Shown: piece by piece, positions 34,115 to 43,252 of the stretch
Numbering within the stretch: position 1 is the first letter of the stretch
Layout of the letters: each line of letters opens with the position of its first letter
Source: Sporohalobacter salinus
GTDB lineage: Bacteria > Bacillota > Halanaerobiia > Halobacteroidales > Acetohalobiaceae
Direction: 5' to 3'
Assembly: GCF_016908635.1 (NCBI RefSeq)
Contig: NZ_JAFBEG010000007.1
Coordinates: 38,578-102,577, forward strand
DNA length: 64,000 nucleotides
Program-made: the position numbers and the translations under genes
The notes under the pieces: model-generated
Told to the model about the DNA's origin: nothing
Databases searched by the model: none
Seen by the model: the letters and a program-made list of their open reading frames with translations, nothing else

Positions 34115-35812
34115 ATGATATTAGAGTTATTAATTACTTTACTCAAGAACATGGCAGTTGTTGTTGTCTTTGCTTATTTGTTGAGTCGATCTAATAGTTT
34201 TAAAAAAGTAGTTTATGAAGAGTCTAGTTTACAGATTAAAGTTTTTTTAATTATCTTTTTTGGCATTCTTTCGGCTCTAGGAACATTTTTAGGAGTTAAT
34301 ATTTTTGATGCTTATGCTAATATTAGAGCTATCGGTGCAGTAGTAGCCGGATTTTTAGGGGGGCCATTAGTTGGTATCGGAGCTGGTTTAATCGGCGGTT
34401 TACATCGTTATACTTTAGGTGGTTTTACTGCTTTTGCTTGTGCTGTAGGAACTATTAGTTCTGGATTGATAGCTGGAGTAATTCGTAACTATCGTTCTTT
34501 TGATCAAATTAATACTAAGTTTGCTTTTTGGGTAGGTATGGTATTAGAGATTATTGAAATGGGATATGTCTTGTTTTTGAGTCATCCTACTGCTCAAGCT
34601 CAGCGATTAGTGGCAGTTATTTCAGCACCTATGATTTTAAATAATGCTATTGGAATTGCAATTTTTGTTAATATTCTCCAGTCAGCCAAAAATGAAGAGG
34701 AAAAACTAAAGGCTTTACAGTCACAAAAGGCTTTAGAGATTGCTAATTGTACTCTGCCTCATCTTCAAGAAGGGCTTAATTATAAATCTGCTGCTCGAAC
34801 GGCAGAAACTATTTTAAATATGACAGATATTAAAGCAGTTTCAATTACCAATCTAAGTGAGGTATTAGCTCACAAAGGATTAGCTGAAGACCATCACGAA
34901 TCAGGAGAGAATATTTTAACTGATGCTACTAAAAGGACAATTGAAACTGGTAATGTATCAATTGCTGAGACTTCTGCGGCTATCGGCTGTCCAGTAGAGG
35001 ATTGTGAGTTAGCAGCAGCAGTAATAGCTCCGTTGAAATTCCAGAATGAAATTATTGGTACGATGAAATTTTACAAAGATCGAGAGAAGAGCATTCGTGA
35101 GGAGGAGATTGAATTAGCTACTGGAGTGGCTAATCTTTTATCGACTCAGATTAAGATTGCTAGTTTAAAGAAAGAAGCTCAACTTGCTACTCAGGCTGAA
35201 CTTAAAGCCTTACAGGCTCAGATTCATCCCCACTTTCTATTTAATGCTTTAAATACTATTATCTCTTTTTGTCGGACTCAACCCCAACAGGCTAGAAACT
35301 TATTGATTAAATTATCTCAGTTTTTTCGTCAGACATTAAAATCGGGTAAAGAAATTATTAGTTTAGCTGAAGAATTAGAACATATCAAAAATTATATTGC
35401 TATTGAAAAAGCTAGATTTGGTGAACAATTAGAAGTTGAGATTGATATTAGTGATGAGTTATTAGAAGTACAGCTGCCTAATTTTATTTTACAGCCGTTA
35501 GTGGAGAATGCAGTTCGACATGGTGTATCACCACAGCCAAATGGCGGTAAGATTGAGATAATTGCTCAAGATAAAAGTCAAGAAGTAGAAATTGTAATTA
35601 AAGATAATGGGGTCGGCATTGACAGTGAGAAATCAGATATGATTTTAGAAGAAGGAACTGGCCAAGGAACAGGTATTGGTTTGGCTAATGTTAATTCCAG
35701 ATTAAAAAAGATCTATGGTTTAAGTTATGGTTTGCAGTTAAAAACACAGCTACAACAAGGAACAGAGATTAAAGTGGTCATTCCTAAACAGCATGAAAAG
35801 GAGGCCAGCTAA
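34115..35812 (+). CDS. lytS: LytS-type sensor histidine kinase
   Basis: Membrane sensor kinase of 565 residues. N-terminal 5TM-LYT region (about 1-190, five or six helices, with GAGLIGGLHRYTLGGFTAFAC), a GAF domain (about 220-345; VEDCELAAAVIAPLKF), then the HisKA-like phosphoacceptor AQIHPHFLFNALNTI and an HATPase domain (VENAVRHGV, DNGVGI, GIGLANVNSRL). It ends one base inside lytT (TAATG). The closest described analogues are LytS and the pyruvate sensor BtsS. The neighbour cstA points to sensing of pyruvate, peptides or nutrient status. Confidence 0.92.
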   Translation: MILELLITLLKNMAVVVVFAYLLSRSNSFKKVVYEESSLQIKVFLIIFFGILSALGTFLGVNIFDAYANIRAIGAVVAGFLGGPLVGIGAGLIGGLHRYTLGGFTAFACAVGTISSGLIAGVIRNYRSFDQINTKFAFWVGMVLEIIEMGYVLFLSHPTAQAQRLVAVISAPMILNNAIGIAIFVNILQSAKNEEEKLKALQSQKALEIANCTLPHLQEGLNYKSAARTAETILNMTDIKAVSITNLSEVLAHKGLAEDHHESGENILTDATKRTIETGNVSIAETSAAIGCPVEDCELAAAVIAPLKFQNEIIGTMKFYKDREKSIREEEIELATGVANLLSTQIKIASLKKEAQLATQAELKALQAQIHPHFLFNALNTIISFCRTQPQQARNLLIKLSQFFRQTLKSGKEIISLAEELEHIKNYIAIEKARFGEQLEVEIDISDELLEVQLPNFILQPLVENAVRHGVSPQPNGGKIEIIAQDKSQEVEIVIKDNGVGIDSEKSDMILEEGTGQGTGIGLANVNSRLKKIYGLSYGLQLKTQLQQGTEIKVVIPKQHEKEAS

Positions 35813-36585
35813 TGAAGTTAGAAACTGTAATTGTAGACGATGAACTTCCAGCTAGAGATGAATTAAAGTTTCTTTTATCCGATTTAGATGAATTAGAAGT
35901 TATAGCTGAAGCTTCGACTGGCCAACAAGCGTTAGAAATAATTACCAAGCAGAAACCAGATGTAGCTTTTTTGGATATTCAGATGCCTGGCAAGTCAGGA
36001 ATGGAAATAGCGGAGGAAATTTTAACTTGGGAGAAAAAGCCTTTAATCGTTTTTATAACTGCTTATGATAGATATGCAATTAAAGCTTTTGAATTGAATG
36101 CTCAGGATTACTTATTGAAGCCTTTTACTGAGGAACGATTTGCAAAAACAATTGAGCGTATATTGGACAAATATCAGATGGAAACTAAGACGGTAAATGA
36201 TCAGCAGTTAGAAAAACTAATTGCTTCAATGAATCCCAGATCAAATTCCTTAATTAAGATTCCAGTTAATTCCAAACAGGGAAGGATAAAGTTATTAGAT
36301 GAAGAAGAAGTAATTTTTGCCTACACTAAGAACGGAGACGTTTACATTAAGATTTGTGATAATGAATACAAGAGTGACTTTACATTATCGGAGTTAGAAG
36401 ATAAGTTACCGAACCCAAATTTTTTTCGCGTACATCGGAGTTATATAGCTAATTTAGAAAAAATAAAAGAAGTTATTCCTTGGTTTAAGGGCAAATATAG
36501 ATTGGTTATGGGCGATCAGCTAGAATCGGAGATACCTGTTAGTCGTAATAAGATAAAAAAATTAAAAGAAATTATAAATTTATAA
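35812..36585 (+). CDS. lytT: LytTR-family response regulator
   Basis: 257 residues: receiver domain (VDDELPARDEL, phospho-acceptor aspartate in VAFLDIQMPGKSG, lysine in DYLLKPF) and a C-terminal LytTR DNA-binding domain (about 155-257; FFRVHRSYIANLEKIKEV). Cotranscribed with lytS. LytTR proteins bind pairs of 9-base repeats about two helical turns apart, and such a pair occurs 21 bases after this gene, before cstA. Confidence 0.93.
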   Translation: MKLETVIVDDELPARDELKFLLSDLDELEVIAEASTGQQALEIITKQKPDVAFLDIQMPGKSGMEIAEEILTWEKKPLIVFITAYDRYAIKAFELNAQDYLLKPFTEERFAKTIERILDKYQMETKTVNDQQLEKLIASMNPRSNSLIKIPVNSKQGRIKLLDEEEVIFAYTKNGDVYIKICDNEYKSDFTLSELEDKLPNPNFFRVHRSYIANLEKIKEVIPWFKGKYRLVMGDQLESEIPVSRNKIKKLKEIINL

Positions 36586-36605
36586 TTATTTTAGACTGAT
36601 ATATT

Positions 36606-36635
36606 GCAGTTTAGGTGTCAATTTATGTAGTTTAG
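36606..36635 (+). promoter_or_regulatory. Paired LytTR-type binding boxes upstream of cstA
   Basis: GCAGTTTAG at 36606-36614 and GTAGTTTAG at 36627-36635 are direct repeats 21 bases apart (12-base spacer), the geometry known for AgrA-like LytTR regulators, whose box resembles ACAGTTAAG. They end ten bases before the weak -35 of cstA. Confidence 0.72.
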
Positions 36636-36645
36636 CTTAAAAATA

Positions 36646-36674
36646 TTTCTATCTATCTCCTAATTTAATATAAT
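36646..36674 (+). promoter_or_regulatory. Probable activator-dependent cstA promoter
   Basis: A perfect TATAAT at 36669-36674 but only TTTCTA at the -35 position (36646-36651), 17-base spacer. A poor -35 next to activator boxes fits positive control by LytT. Confidence 0.6.
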
Positions 36675-36707
36675 TCACTTGAAATAAAAAATAGGAGGTA
36701 GATATAG

Positions 36708-38138
36708 TTGGTATCTTTTATTGGTGGATTAATTATTTTAATTGTAGGATATTTAATTTATGGTAACTTTGTGTCTCGTATATTTGGTGAAGATGAGACA
36801 AGAGAGACTCCAGCAATTACTAAAGAGGATGGAGTTGATTATGTGCCTTTAAGCTGGGGGAGAATCTTTTTGATCCAATTGCTTAATATTGCTGGTTTAG
36901 GACCTATTTTTGGGGCGATCTCAGGAGCTCTTTGGGGGCCAGTAGCTTTCATATGGATTGCTTTAGGATCTATTTTCGCAGGTGGAGTTCATGATTACTT
37001 AGCAGGAATGTTATCAATAAGAAATGGCGGAGCAACAATCTCAGAGATTGTTGGTGAATACTTAGGTGAAGGTGCCCGTAAGTTTATGCGTGGTTTTTCT
37101 GTAATTCTTTTAATCTTAGTTGGGACTGTATTTATGACTGGTCCTGCTAAATTATTAGCTAACTTGACACCTAATATAATTACTGTCAATGTTTGGTTGG
37201 CAATTATTATTGCTTATTATTTTTTAGCTACTATTCTTCCAGTAGATAAGATTATTGCCAAATTTTATCCTGTTTTAGGTGCTTCATTATTGATTATGGC
37301 TTTAGGAGTAGGTGGTGGATTGGTAATTGGTGATTATCAGATCCCAGAAATAGCTTTTAATAATTTACATCCTGAGTCTTTGCCAATTTGGCCACTCATG
37401 TTTGTCACAATAGCTTGTGGAGCAGTTAGCGGATTTCATGCTACTCAGTCGCCGTTAATGGCTCGTTGTCTTAAAAACGAAAAAGATGGTCGTAAGGTGT
37501 TTTATGGCGCTATGATTGCTGAAGGAGTTATAGCTATGATTTGGGCAGCTGCTGCTATGACTTTCTTTGGAGGTACTGGTGAATTAGCTGCTGCTATGTC
37601 TAATTTAGGTGGGCCTGCAGGGATTGTAAAAGAGATAAGTGATAGTATGTTAGGAATAGTTGGTGGAATTTTAGCTATGTTAGGAGTTGTAGCTTTGCCC
37701 ATTAGTTCAGGTGATACTGCTTTTCGTAGTGCACGGTTAATTTTATCTGATATATTTGAATTAGGACAGGCTGAGAGTAAGAATCGTTTAAAGTTAGCAA
37801 TACCTCTTTTTGTAATTGGTACTTTATTATCTCAGATGGATTTCAGTATTATCTGGCGTTACTTTGCTTGGTCTAATCAGACTTTGGCTATGATAGCATT
37901 GTGGGCCGGTGCTGCTTATTTAGCTAGGCATAATAGATTACATTGGATATCTACTATTCCGGCTACTTTTATGACTGCAGTTTCTGTTTCCTATATTATT
38001 ACCGCCCCGGAAGGTTTTGGGCTAAGTGTGAAGATAGCTACAATAAGTGGAGTGTTGGTAGCACTTATCGCTTTAATTTGGTTCTTACTAACTAAAAAAA
38101 CAGCAACCGAAAAAGAACAAGAAATAAAAGTTAATTAA
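36708..38138 (+). CDS. cstA: CstA-family carbon starvation / pyruvate transporter
   Basis: Integral membrane protein of 476 residues, TTG start after AGGAGGTAG. It is the shorter CstA form, with about 12-13 hydrophobic segments and the family motifs LNIAGLGPIFGAISGALWGP, AGGVHDYLAGMLSIRNGG and SGFHATQSPLMARCL. CstA/BtsT proteins import pyruvate and are implicated in peptide uptake under starvation. The adjacent LytS/LytT pair and the repeat boxes suggest control like the BtsS/BtsR-BtsT system of E. coli. The substrate here is inferred, not shown. Confidence 0.9.
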   Translation: MVSFIGGLIILIVGYLIYGNFVSRIFGEDETRETPAITKEDGVDYVPLSWGRIFLIQLLNIAGLGPIFGAISGALWGPVAFIWIALGSIFAGGVHDYLAGMLSIRNGGATISEIVGEYLGEGARKFMRGFSVILLILVGTVFMTGPAKLLANLTPNIITVNVWLAIIIAYYFLATILPVDKIIAKFYPVLGASLLIMALGVGGGLVIGDYQIPEIAFNNLHPESLPIWPLMFVTIACGAVSGFHATQSPLMARCLKNEKDGRKVFYGAMIAEGVIAMIWAAAAMTFFGGTGELAAAMSNLGGPAGIVKEISDSMLGIVGGILAMLGVVALPISSGDTAFRSARLILSDIFELGQAESKNRLKLAIPLFVIGTLLSQMDFSIIWRYFAWSNQTLAMIALWAGAAYLARHNRLHWISTIPATFMTAVSVSYIITAPEGFGLSVKIATISGVLVALIALIWFLLTKKTATEKEQEIKVN

Positions 38139-38210
38139 TCTATTTTTGGATATAGCTGAATATATTGCAAGTATATTGTATATACTAACAAATGTTGTCT
38201 GATTATTCCA

Positions 38211-38248
38211 AAAAGTATGTCTTGATTTAAATTGAGGCATACTTTTTT
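38211..38248 (+). terminator. Terminator after cstA
   Basis: AAAGTATGTCTT pairs with GAGGCATACTTT (with G-U pairs) and leads into a run of Ts ending near 38248. Confidence 0.8.
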
Positions 38249-38384
38249 TAAATTTAGGGAGGAATTATTTTATTGATGACGAAAAAATATAAAGAGTTTT
38301 TCTTTAATTATAATATTTAATAGCGAGTTGGGAATAATATAAGATAAAGGTTAGTTGGTGCTAATTGACAAAGGAGGAGCAGTA

Positions 38385-40406
38385 TTGGAGATAATACTAG
38401 CTGATCATGCTGGATTTTGTTTTGGTGTAAGAAGAGCTATGAGATTAACAAAGGAAGCAGGAAAGAATAAAGAGGAAGAAATTCGGACTTTAGGTCCTTT
38501 AATACATAATCCTCAGGCTGTTGATAGGCTTGAAAAGTTAGGCGTGGGTATTGCTGATAATATAAAGGAAGTTGAAGAAGGAACAGTTATTATTAGATCC
38601 CATGGTGTTCCACCTGATATATTAACTAAAGCTGGAGATAAAGAGTTAAATATATTAGATGCTACATGTCCTTTTGTAAAGAAAGCTCAAAAGAATGCAG
38701 CTAAATTATATCAAGAAGGCTATCAAGTGATAGTAAGTGGTGATAAAAAACATCCAGAAGTAACTGCTATTTTGGGTTCAACAGATAATCAGGCGGTTGT
38801 AATTGAAGAGAAAGAAGACTTAAAGGAGCTGTCTGAAAAATTGGACAAAGTAGGGGTAATTGCCCAAACGACTCAATCGATAAGCAAATTTAAAAAAACG
38901 GTTACTAAGTTAATGGATAGAGCAGAAGAGTTAAAGATTTATAATACTATTTGCACTACTACTCATGAAAGACAGACTGCTGCTGCTGAGCTAGCAAATG
39001 AAGTTGGGTTAATGATTGTGATTGGAGGTTATAATAGTGCAAACACCAATCGCTTGGCTGAAATCTGTGATGAAACTGGTGCAAAGACATATCATGTTGA
39101 AACAGCAGATGATTTAAGTCAGGATTGGTTTTATGATATAGAAAGAGTAGGCGTTACAGCGGGGGCATCGACCCCAAATTGGATTATCAAGGAGGTTGTC
39201 AGTCGAATGGAAGATATTAAAAAAGAAAAAGTTGAGACGATGGATGGTGAAATTCAAGAAATTTCTGATTTTGAACGAGGTGAAGTACTTACTGGAACTG
39301 TAGAGCAGATTACTGATGAAGGGATTTATGTTGATATTGGAGATAAGTCTGAGGGCATTATTCCTCTCGATGAATTAAGTGCTCAACAGTTTGAATCGCC
39401 GTCTGATGTAGTAGAAGAAGGTGAGGAAGTTGAGGTTCAGATTTTAAATCCTGAGGATGAAGATGAAAATATAGTTTTATCTAAGAAAAAGCAGGATTAT
39501 GAAAAAGCCTGGGAAAGAATAGAGAAGGCACATGAAAATGATGAGATTATTGAAGCTGAAATTACAAAAGAAGTTAAGGGTGGTTTAGTAGCCGATGTTG
39601 GTTTAAGAGGATTTATTCCTGCTTCACATGTTGCGATTGAGTATATTGAGGATTTGAGTCAGTATGTCGGTGAAACACTACAGTTAAAAATAATAGAAGT
39701 GGAAAGAGATAATAATAATGTAGTATTATCTCGTAAAGAAGTATTAGAAAAAGAGTTTGAGGAGAAGAAAGAAGAGATCTTTGCTTCTTTAGAAGAAGGA
39801 GAAGTAATTGAAGGAAAGATAACTAAATTAGTTGATTTTGGTGCTTTTGTAGATATTGGAGGGGTTGAAGGATTATTACATATTTCTGAGATGTCTTGGG
39901 GAAGAATTGACCATCCTTCTGATGTATTAGAAGAAGGTGAAGAAACTAAAGTTAAAGTTTTAGGTGTTAATCCACAAGAAGAGAGAATTTCTTTAGGTTT
40001 AAAGCAGATATTACCTGATCCTTGGGAAGAATTTCTTGATAATTATAATGAGGGAGATATTATTTCTGGAAAAATCACAAAAACAGTTGATTTTGGTGCT
40101 TTCATGGAAATTCAACCAGGTGTAGAAGGTTTAATTCATATTTCTCAACTTTCTCATCGTCATGTTGCTAATACTGAAGAAGTAGTAACGGCTGGAGATG
40201 AAGTTGAAGCTAAAATTATTAATGTTGAACCTGATGAAAGAAAAGTAGGATTGAGTCTTAAGGAACTAGAAGATAAAGAAGAGCAAAAGAGTCAGACTAA
40301 AAGTCCTCAAAAGGATGTAGATGAATTTGTTGAAAATGATGATGATGAAGGTACTGGAGTTACAATAGGTGATATGTTTGGCGAATTATTTGAAGAAGAG
40401 CAATAA
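38385..40406 (+). CDS. ispH: Fusion of IspH (HMBPP reductase) and ribosomal protein S1
   Basis: One reading frame of about 673 residues. TTG 38385 seven bases after AAGGAGG is the likely start (EIILADHAGFCFGVRRAM); GTG 38355 has no ribosome site. Residues 1-285 are IspH, the [4Fe-4S] enzyme for the last step of the MEP isoprenoid pathway, with cluster cysteines in AGFCFGVRR (C12), DATCPFVKKA and NTICTTTHERQ. From about residue 300 four S1 RNA-binding repeats follow (GTVEQITDEGIYVDIG, AEITKEVKGGLVADVG, GKITKLVDFGAFVDIG, GKITKTVDFGAFMEIQ) with an acidic tail, as in short Firmicute RpsA. The fusion is known in clostridia; no stop or frameshift separates the parts. Confidence 0.93.
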   Translation: MEIILADHAGFCFGVRRAMRLTKEAGKNKEEEIRTLGPLIHNPQAVDRLEKLGVGIADNIKEVEEGTVIIRSHGVPPDILTKAGDKELNILDATCPFVKKAQKNAAKLYQEGYQVIVSGDKKHPEVTAILGSTDNQAVVIEEKEDLKELSEKLDKVGVIAQTTQSISKFKKTVTKLMDRAEELKIYNTICTTTHERQTAAAELANEVGLMIVIGGYNSANTNRLAEICDETGAKTYHVETADDLSQDWFYDIERVGVTAGASTPNWIIKEVVSRMEDIKKEKVETMDGEIQEISDFERGEVLTGTVEQITDEGIYVDIGDKSEGIIPLDELSAQQFESPSDVVEEGEEVEVQILNPEDEDENIVLSKKKQDYEKAWERIEKAHENDEIIEAEITKEVKGGLVADVGLRGFIPASHVAIEYIEDLSQYVGETLQLKIIEVERDNNNVVLSRKEVLEKEFEEKKEEIFASLEEGEVIEGKITKLVDFGAFVDIGGVEGLLHISEMSWGRIDHPSDVLEEGEETKVKVLGVNPQEERISLGLKQILPDPWEEFLDNYNEGDIISGKITKTVDFGAFMEIQPGVEGLIHISQLSHRHVANTEEVVTAGDEVEAKIINVEPDERKVGLSLKELEDKEEQKSQTKSPQKDVDEFVENDDDEGTGVTIGDMFGELFEEEQ

Positions 40407-40428
40407 AATTAAAAATAAATTTTATTTT

Positions 40429-40463
40429 AAAACTCTGGCCTGATATCAGGTCAGAGTTTTTTT
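40429..40463 (+). terminator. Terminator after ispH-rpsA
   Basis: AAAACTCTGGCCTGA pairs with TCAGGTCAGAGTTTT, followed by Ts to 40463. Confidence 0.9.
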
Positions 40464-40529
40464 ATTTAAATGAATATTTTATGATAATTAGGAAAAAATA
40501 TTTACCGATGAATATATGGAGGTGAAAAA

Positions 40530-41213
40530 ATGTCTTTTGGAATTTTGTTATTAGTAGCGGTAGGGATTTTAGTCTATTTAGGTTTTGCTCAGCGTGTTCT
40601 GGATAGAATGTATCTAACTGATAAACAGGCTTTATTATTTATTGGACTTTTAATAGCAGGTAGTTATATTGATATTCCAATTACCAATAATCCCCCAATT
40701 ACTATTAATGTTGGAGGGGCTATTTTACCAATAGTCTTAGCTATTTATATTTTGGCTAAGGCAGATTATAGAGAAGTGATTAGAGCATTAATTTCAATAG
40801 TAGTTACAGGAGGAGTTATCTACGCTTTAACTCAGATATATCAGTTTGAGGAAGGGCATACTCTACTTGATCCTTCTTATCTTTTTGGAGTGGTTGCTGG
40901 TATAACTGCTTATTTAACTAGTCGGTCGAGAAGAAGTGCCTTTATTTCTGGTACACTAGGGTTTCTCTTATATGATTTAATTCATGTATGGCAGATTACT
41001 TTTGGAGGGGTAACAGGCAGAGCAGATATTGGTGGAGCTGGTGCTTTAGATACTATAATTTTAGCTGGATTAATTGCTATAGTATTGACTGAAATTGTTG
41101 GAGAGTCTAGAGAAAGATTAGAAACAGAGGTAACGGGAAATAATAAAGAAAGTCGAAAAGATTCAGATAATATGGAGATTGGGGATCTTAATGGAGGTGA
41201 AGATGATGAGTAG
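40530..41213 (+). CDS. DUF1614-like membrane protein
   Basis: 227 residues with about six or seven hydrophobic segments and a charged C-terminal tail. The start LLLVAVGILVYLGFAQRVLD, then DKQALLFIGLLIAGSYIDIP and VGGAILPIVLAIYILAKAD, resembles the DUF1614 family of sporulating Firmicutes; function unknown. GGAGGTG ribosome site. Its last codons overlap the SpoIIP-like gene, so the two are probably coupled. It heads a run of envelope/sporulation genes up to 44388. Confidence 0.75.
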   Translation: MSFGILLLVAVGILVYLGFAQRVLDRMYLTDKQALLFIGLLIAGSYIDIPITNNPPITINVGGAILPIVLAIYILAKADYREVIRALISIVVTGGVIYALTQIYQFEEGHTLLDPSYLFGVVAGITAYLTSRSRRSAFISGTLGFLLYDLIHVWQITFGGVTGRADIGGAGALDTIILAGLIAIVLTEIVGESRERLETEVTGNNKESRKDSDNMEIGDLNGGEDDE

Positions 41214-42309
41214 GTATTTAACGAAGATTTCAATTTTGGTCTTAACCATCTTACTTTTATTTAGTACTCTAACCTTGGCGGCAGAGGATTCGCCAGATTA
41301 CTTTACAGTAGTAGATAAGAGTGGTAAACCTGTTTTTACAACAGGAATGGAGGTTCATAAAGGTGATTGGTATATTGGACCAGATAATAAGAAATATACC
41401 ATAATTGAAGTCAAAGATAATAAAGCAATTGCAAAGTATGAAAAGAAAGTGAACCTTATTTCTGAGGACAGCAAATTGCCTTCTATGTTATCAAAAGTAT
41501 CAAAATCAGAAGCATTATTAGCTAAAGGACAGCAGAAAAAAACAGTTGCTCTTTATCATACTCATAGTGATGAATCATATGTACCCAGTAGTGGGACTCA
41601 TAGTGAATCAGGACTAGGTGATATCAATAATGTAGTAGATAAATTTGCTGCTGAATTGAAAGAGAAGGGGTTTAAAGTTCTCAAATCTGGTCACGCTCAT
41701 GGACCTCATGATGGCGGTGCCTATGCACGTTCACGGCGAACAGCAAAAAAATTAACTCAGAAGAGACCTGAGGCTATTTTTGATGTACATCGTGATGGAG
41801 TCCCGGATAAATCACAATATTTAACTAATATCAATGGTAAGAAAGTAGCTAAAGTAAGAATAGTTGTAGGACGTCAGAATCCTGGTATGAAGGCTAATGA
41901 TAAATTTGCTAAGCAGTTGAAGTATGTTGCTGATAAAAAGTATCCTGAGTTAGTAAAAGGTATTTATTATGCTAAAGGAAGTTATAATCAGGATTTGTCG
42001 CCGCGATCAACTCTATTGGAGTTTGGAACTCATACGAATACTGTAAATGATGCTAAAGAGTCTACTGTCTTTTTTAGTAATGCTGTTACTCGTTTACTTT
42101 CAGCTCAGGCTCAGGGAGCTGAGGATGTAACGAATGAACAGAATTCTGGAGCTTTGCAATCATTACTAGTCATTTTAGGAATAATTATTGTTGGTATGCT
42201 TGGGTATTTATTTGTTAATGAAGGAAGTTTGAGTGGAGTAGTTAATAGGATTAAAGAATTTTTTGGTGGAGAATTTGCTGGTCTTTATGATAATGATGAT
42301 GAAAAATAA
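41203..42309 (+). CDS. SpoIIP-like cell wall amidase/endopeptidase
   Basis: About 368 residues: a signal sequence (KISILVLTILLLFSTLTLAAED), an extracellular SpoIIP domain with VALYHTHSDESYVP, GDINNVVDKFAAELKEKGF, AIFDVHRDGVPD and LLEFGTHTNT, then a second hydrophobic helix near the C-terminus (SLLVILGIIIVGMLGYLFV) and a short cytoplasmic tail. SpoIIP cuts peptidoglycan stem peptides and glycan strands during engulfment. The order of domains with a C-terminal anchor differs from classic SpoIIP, which is anchored at its N-terminus. Start ATG 41203 or 41206, both after GGAGGTGA. Could be a paralogue with a separate role in envelope growth. Confidence 0.82.
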   Translation: MMSRYLTKISILVLTILLLFSTLTLAAEDSPDYFTVVDKSGKPVFTTGMEVHKGDWYIGPDNKKYTIIEVKDNKAIAKYEKKVNLISEDSKLPSMLSKVSKSEALLAKGQQKKTVALYHTHSDESYVPSSGTHSESGLGDINNVVDKFAAELKEKGFKVLKSGHAHGPHDGGAYARSRRTAKKLTQKRPEAIFDVHRDGVPDKSQYLTNINGKKVAKVRIVVGRQNPGMKANDKFAKQLKYVADKKYPELVKGIYYAKGSYNQDLSPRSTLLEFGTHTNTVNDAKESTVFFSNAVTRLLSAQAQGAEDVTNEQNSGALQSLLVILGIIIVGMLGYLFVNEGSLSGVVNRIKEFFGGEFAGLYDNDDEK

Positions 42310-42343
42310 ATAAAATTTAAGCTAATTAAAGGAGTTAATATGT

Positions 42344-43240
42344 ATGGAGTATGGAGCCATGATTATTCTCAGTACCATCTTAGGTACTTTAGCCCGGTTC
42401 TGGATGCTGAGAATTGATTATCGTCAGTATCCAGGTTATCCTCATGGCTATGCTGTTCATTTAGCGTTAGGCTTTATAGCAGCTGGATTAGGTGGATTAG
42501 TGGCACCTGCTTTATTAGAAGAGGAGTATGTAGCCATTACTTTTCTGTCTGTAGCTGCTCAGCAATTTAGCAATATTCGTAGTATGGAACGTGAATTTTT
42601 AACTAACTTAGAAAAGACTGAGCTAGTTCCACGAGGTAGTGCTTATATTGAAGGAATAGCTAAAGTTTTTGAAGCTAGAAATTATTTGGCAATGTTAGTT
42701 GCTTTTATGTCGTCTATTGGATATATTCTCTTTTCTTGGTATGGAGCAGTAATTGCCGGAATAATAACAGCATTGATATTGCAGCAAGCTATGACAGAAG
42801 ATATAATTAAAGATATTGCAAAGGTTGATGTAGTAGATTTAGAATTTATAGGACCAGATGGGGCTAATATTGCTATTGATGAAGTAGTGATTATGAATGT
42901 CGGTTTAAAAGAATCACTAAAACACTGGAAAAGTGGAGGAATTGGAATAGTTATCGATCCTAAAAATGATGATGCTCGGGCTACTTTAGCAAACATTGGT
43001 CAGCGTCAAGCTATTTTACATGATGTAATTACACAATTAGGTGTTAAGCTAGACACAGGAGTACAGGATTATACTCCTTTAGCGCGATTGAATTTAGATA
43101 CAGGCCGAGTTTGTATTATTATTGTTCCTATTGAACCAGATGAAAAATGGGTAAAAAAAGCAGTGGAGAATACTCCAGTGTTAGAAAGTTCAAAACGTAA
43201 ACCTTTAGCAACTGAAGCGGGTCAAGCTGCAGCTGATTAG
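42344..43240 (+). CDS. YIEGIA family membrane protein
   Basis: 298 residues. The name-giving motif is present (SAYIEGIAKVFEARNYLAML, about residue 105). N-terminal half with four or five hydrophobic segments, C-terminal half soluble with GIGIVIDPKNDDARATLANIGQRQ and RVCIIIVPIEPDEKW. The family is conserved in sporulating Firmicutes and travels with a small capping subunit, which follows here after 12 bases. The molecular function is not known. AAAGGAG ribosome site. Confidence 0.85.
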   Translation: MEYGAMIILSTILGTLARFWMLRIDYRQYPGYPHGYAVHLALGFIAAGLGGLVAPALLEEEYVAITFLSVAAQQFSNIRSMEREFLTNLEKTELVPRGSAYIEGIAKVFEARNYLAMLVAFMSSIGYILFSWYGAVIAGIITALILQQAMTEDIIKDIAKVDVVDLEFIGPDGANIAIDEVVIMNVGLKESLKHWKSGGIGIVIDPKNDDARATLANIGQRQAILHDVITQLGVKLDTGVQDYTPLARLNLDTGRVCIIIVPIEPDEKWVKKAVENTPVLESSKRKPLATEAGQAAAD

Positions 43241-43252
43241 GGAGGTAGCCTG

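Noticed and set aside
38276..38320. Tiny ORF (MTKKYKEFFFNYNI) between cstA and ispH with GGGAGGA upstream
   Set aside because: Fourteen residues, 12-base spacing and no conserved feature; could be a leader peptide but there is no attenuator structure around it.
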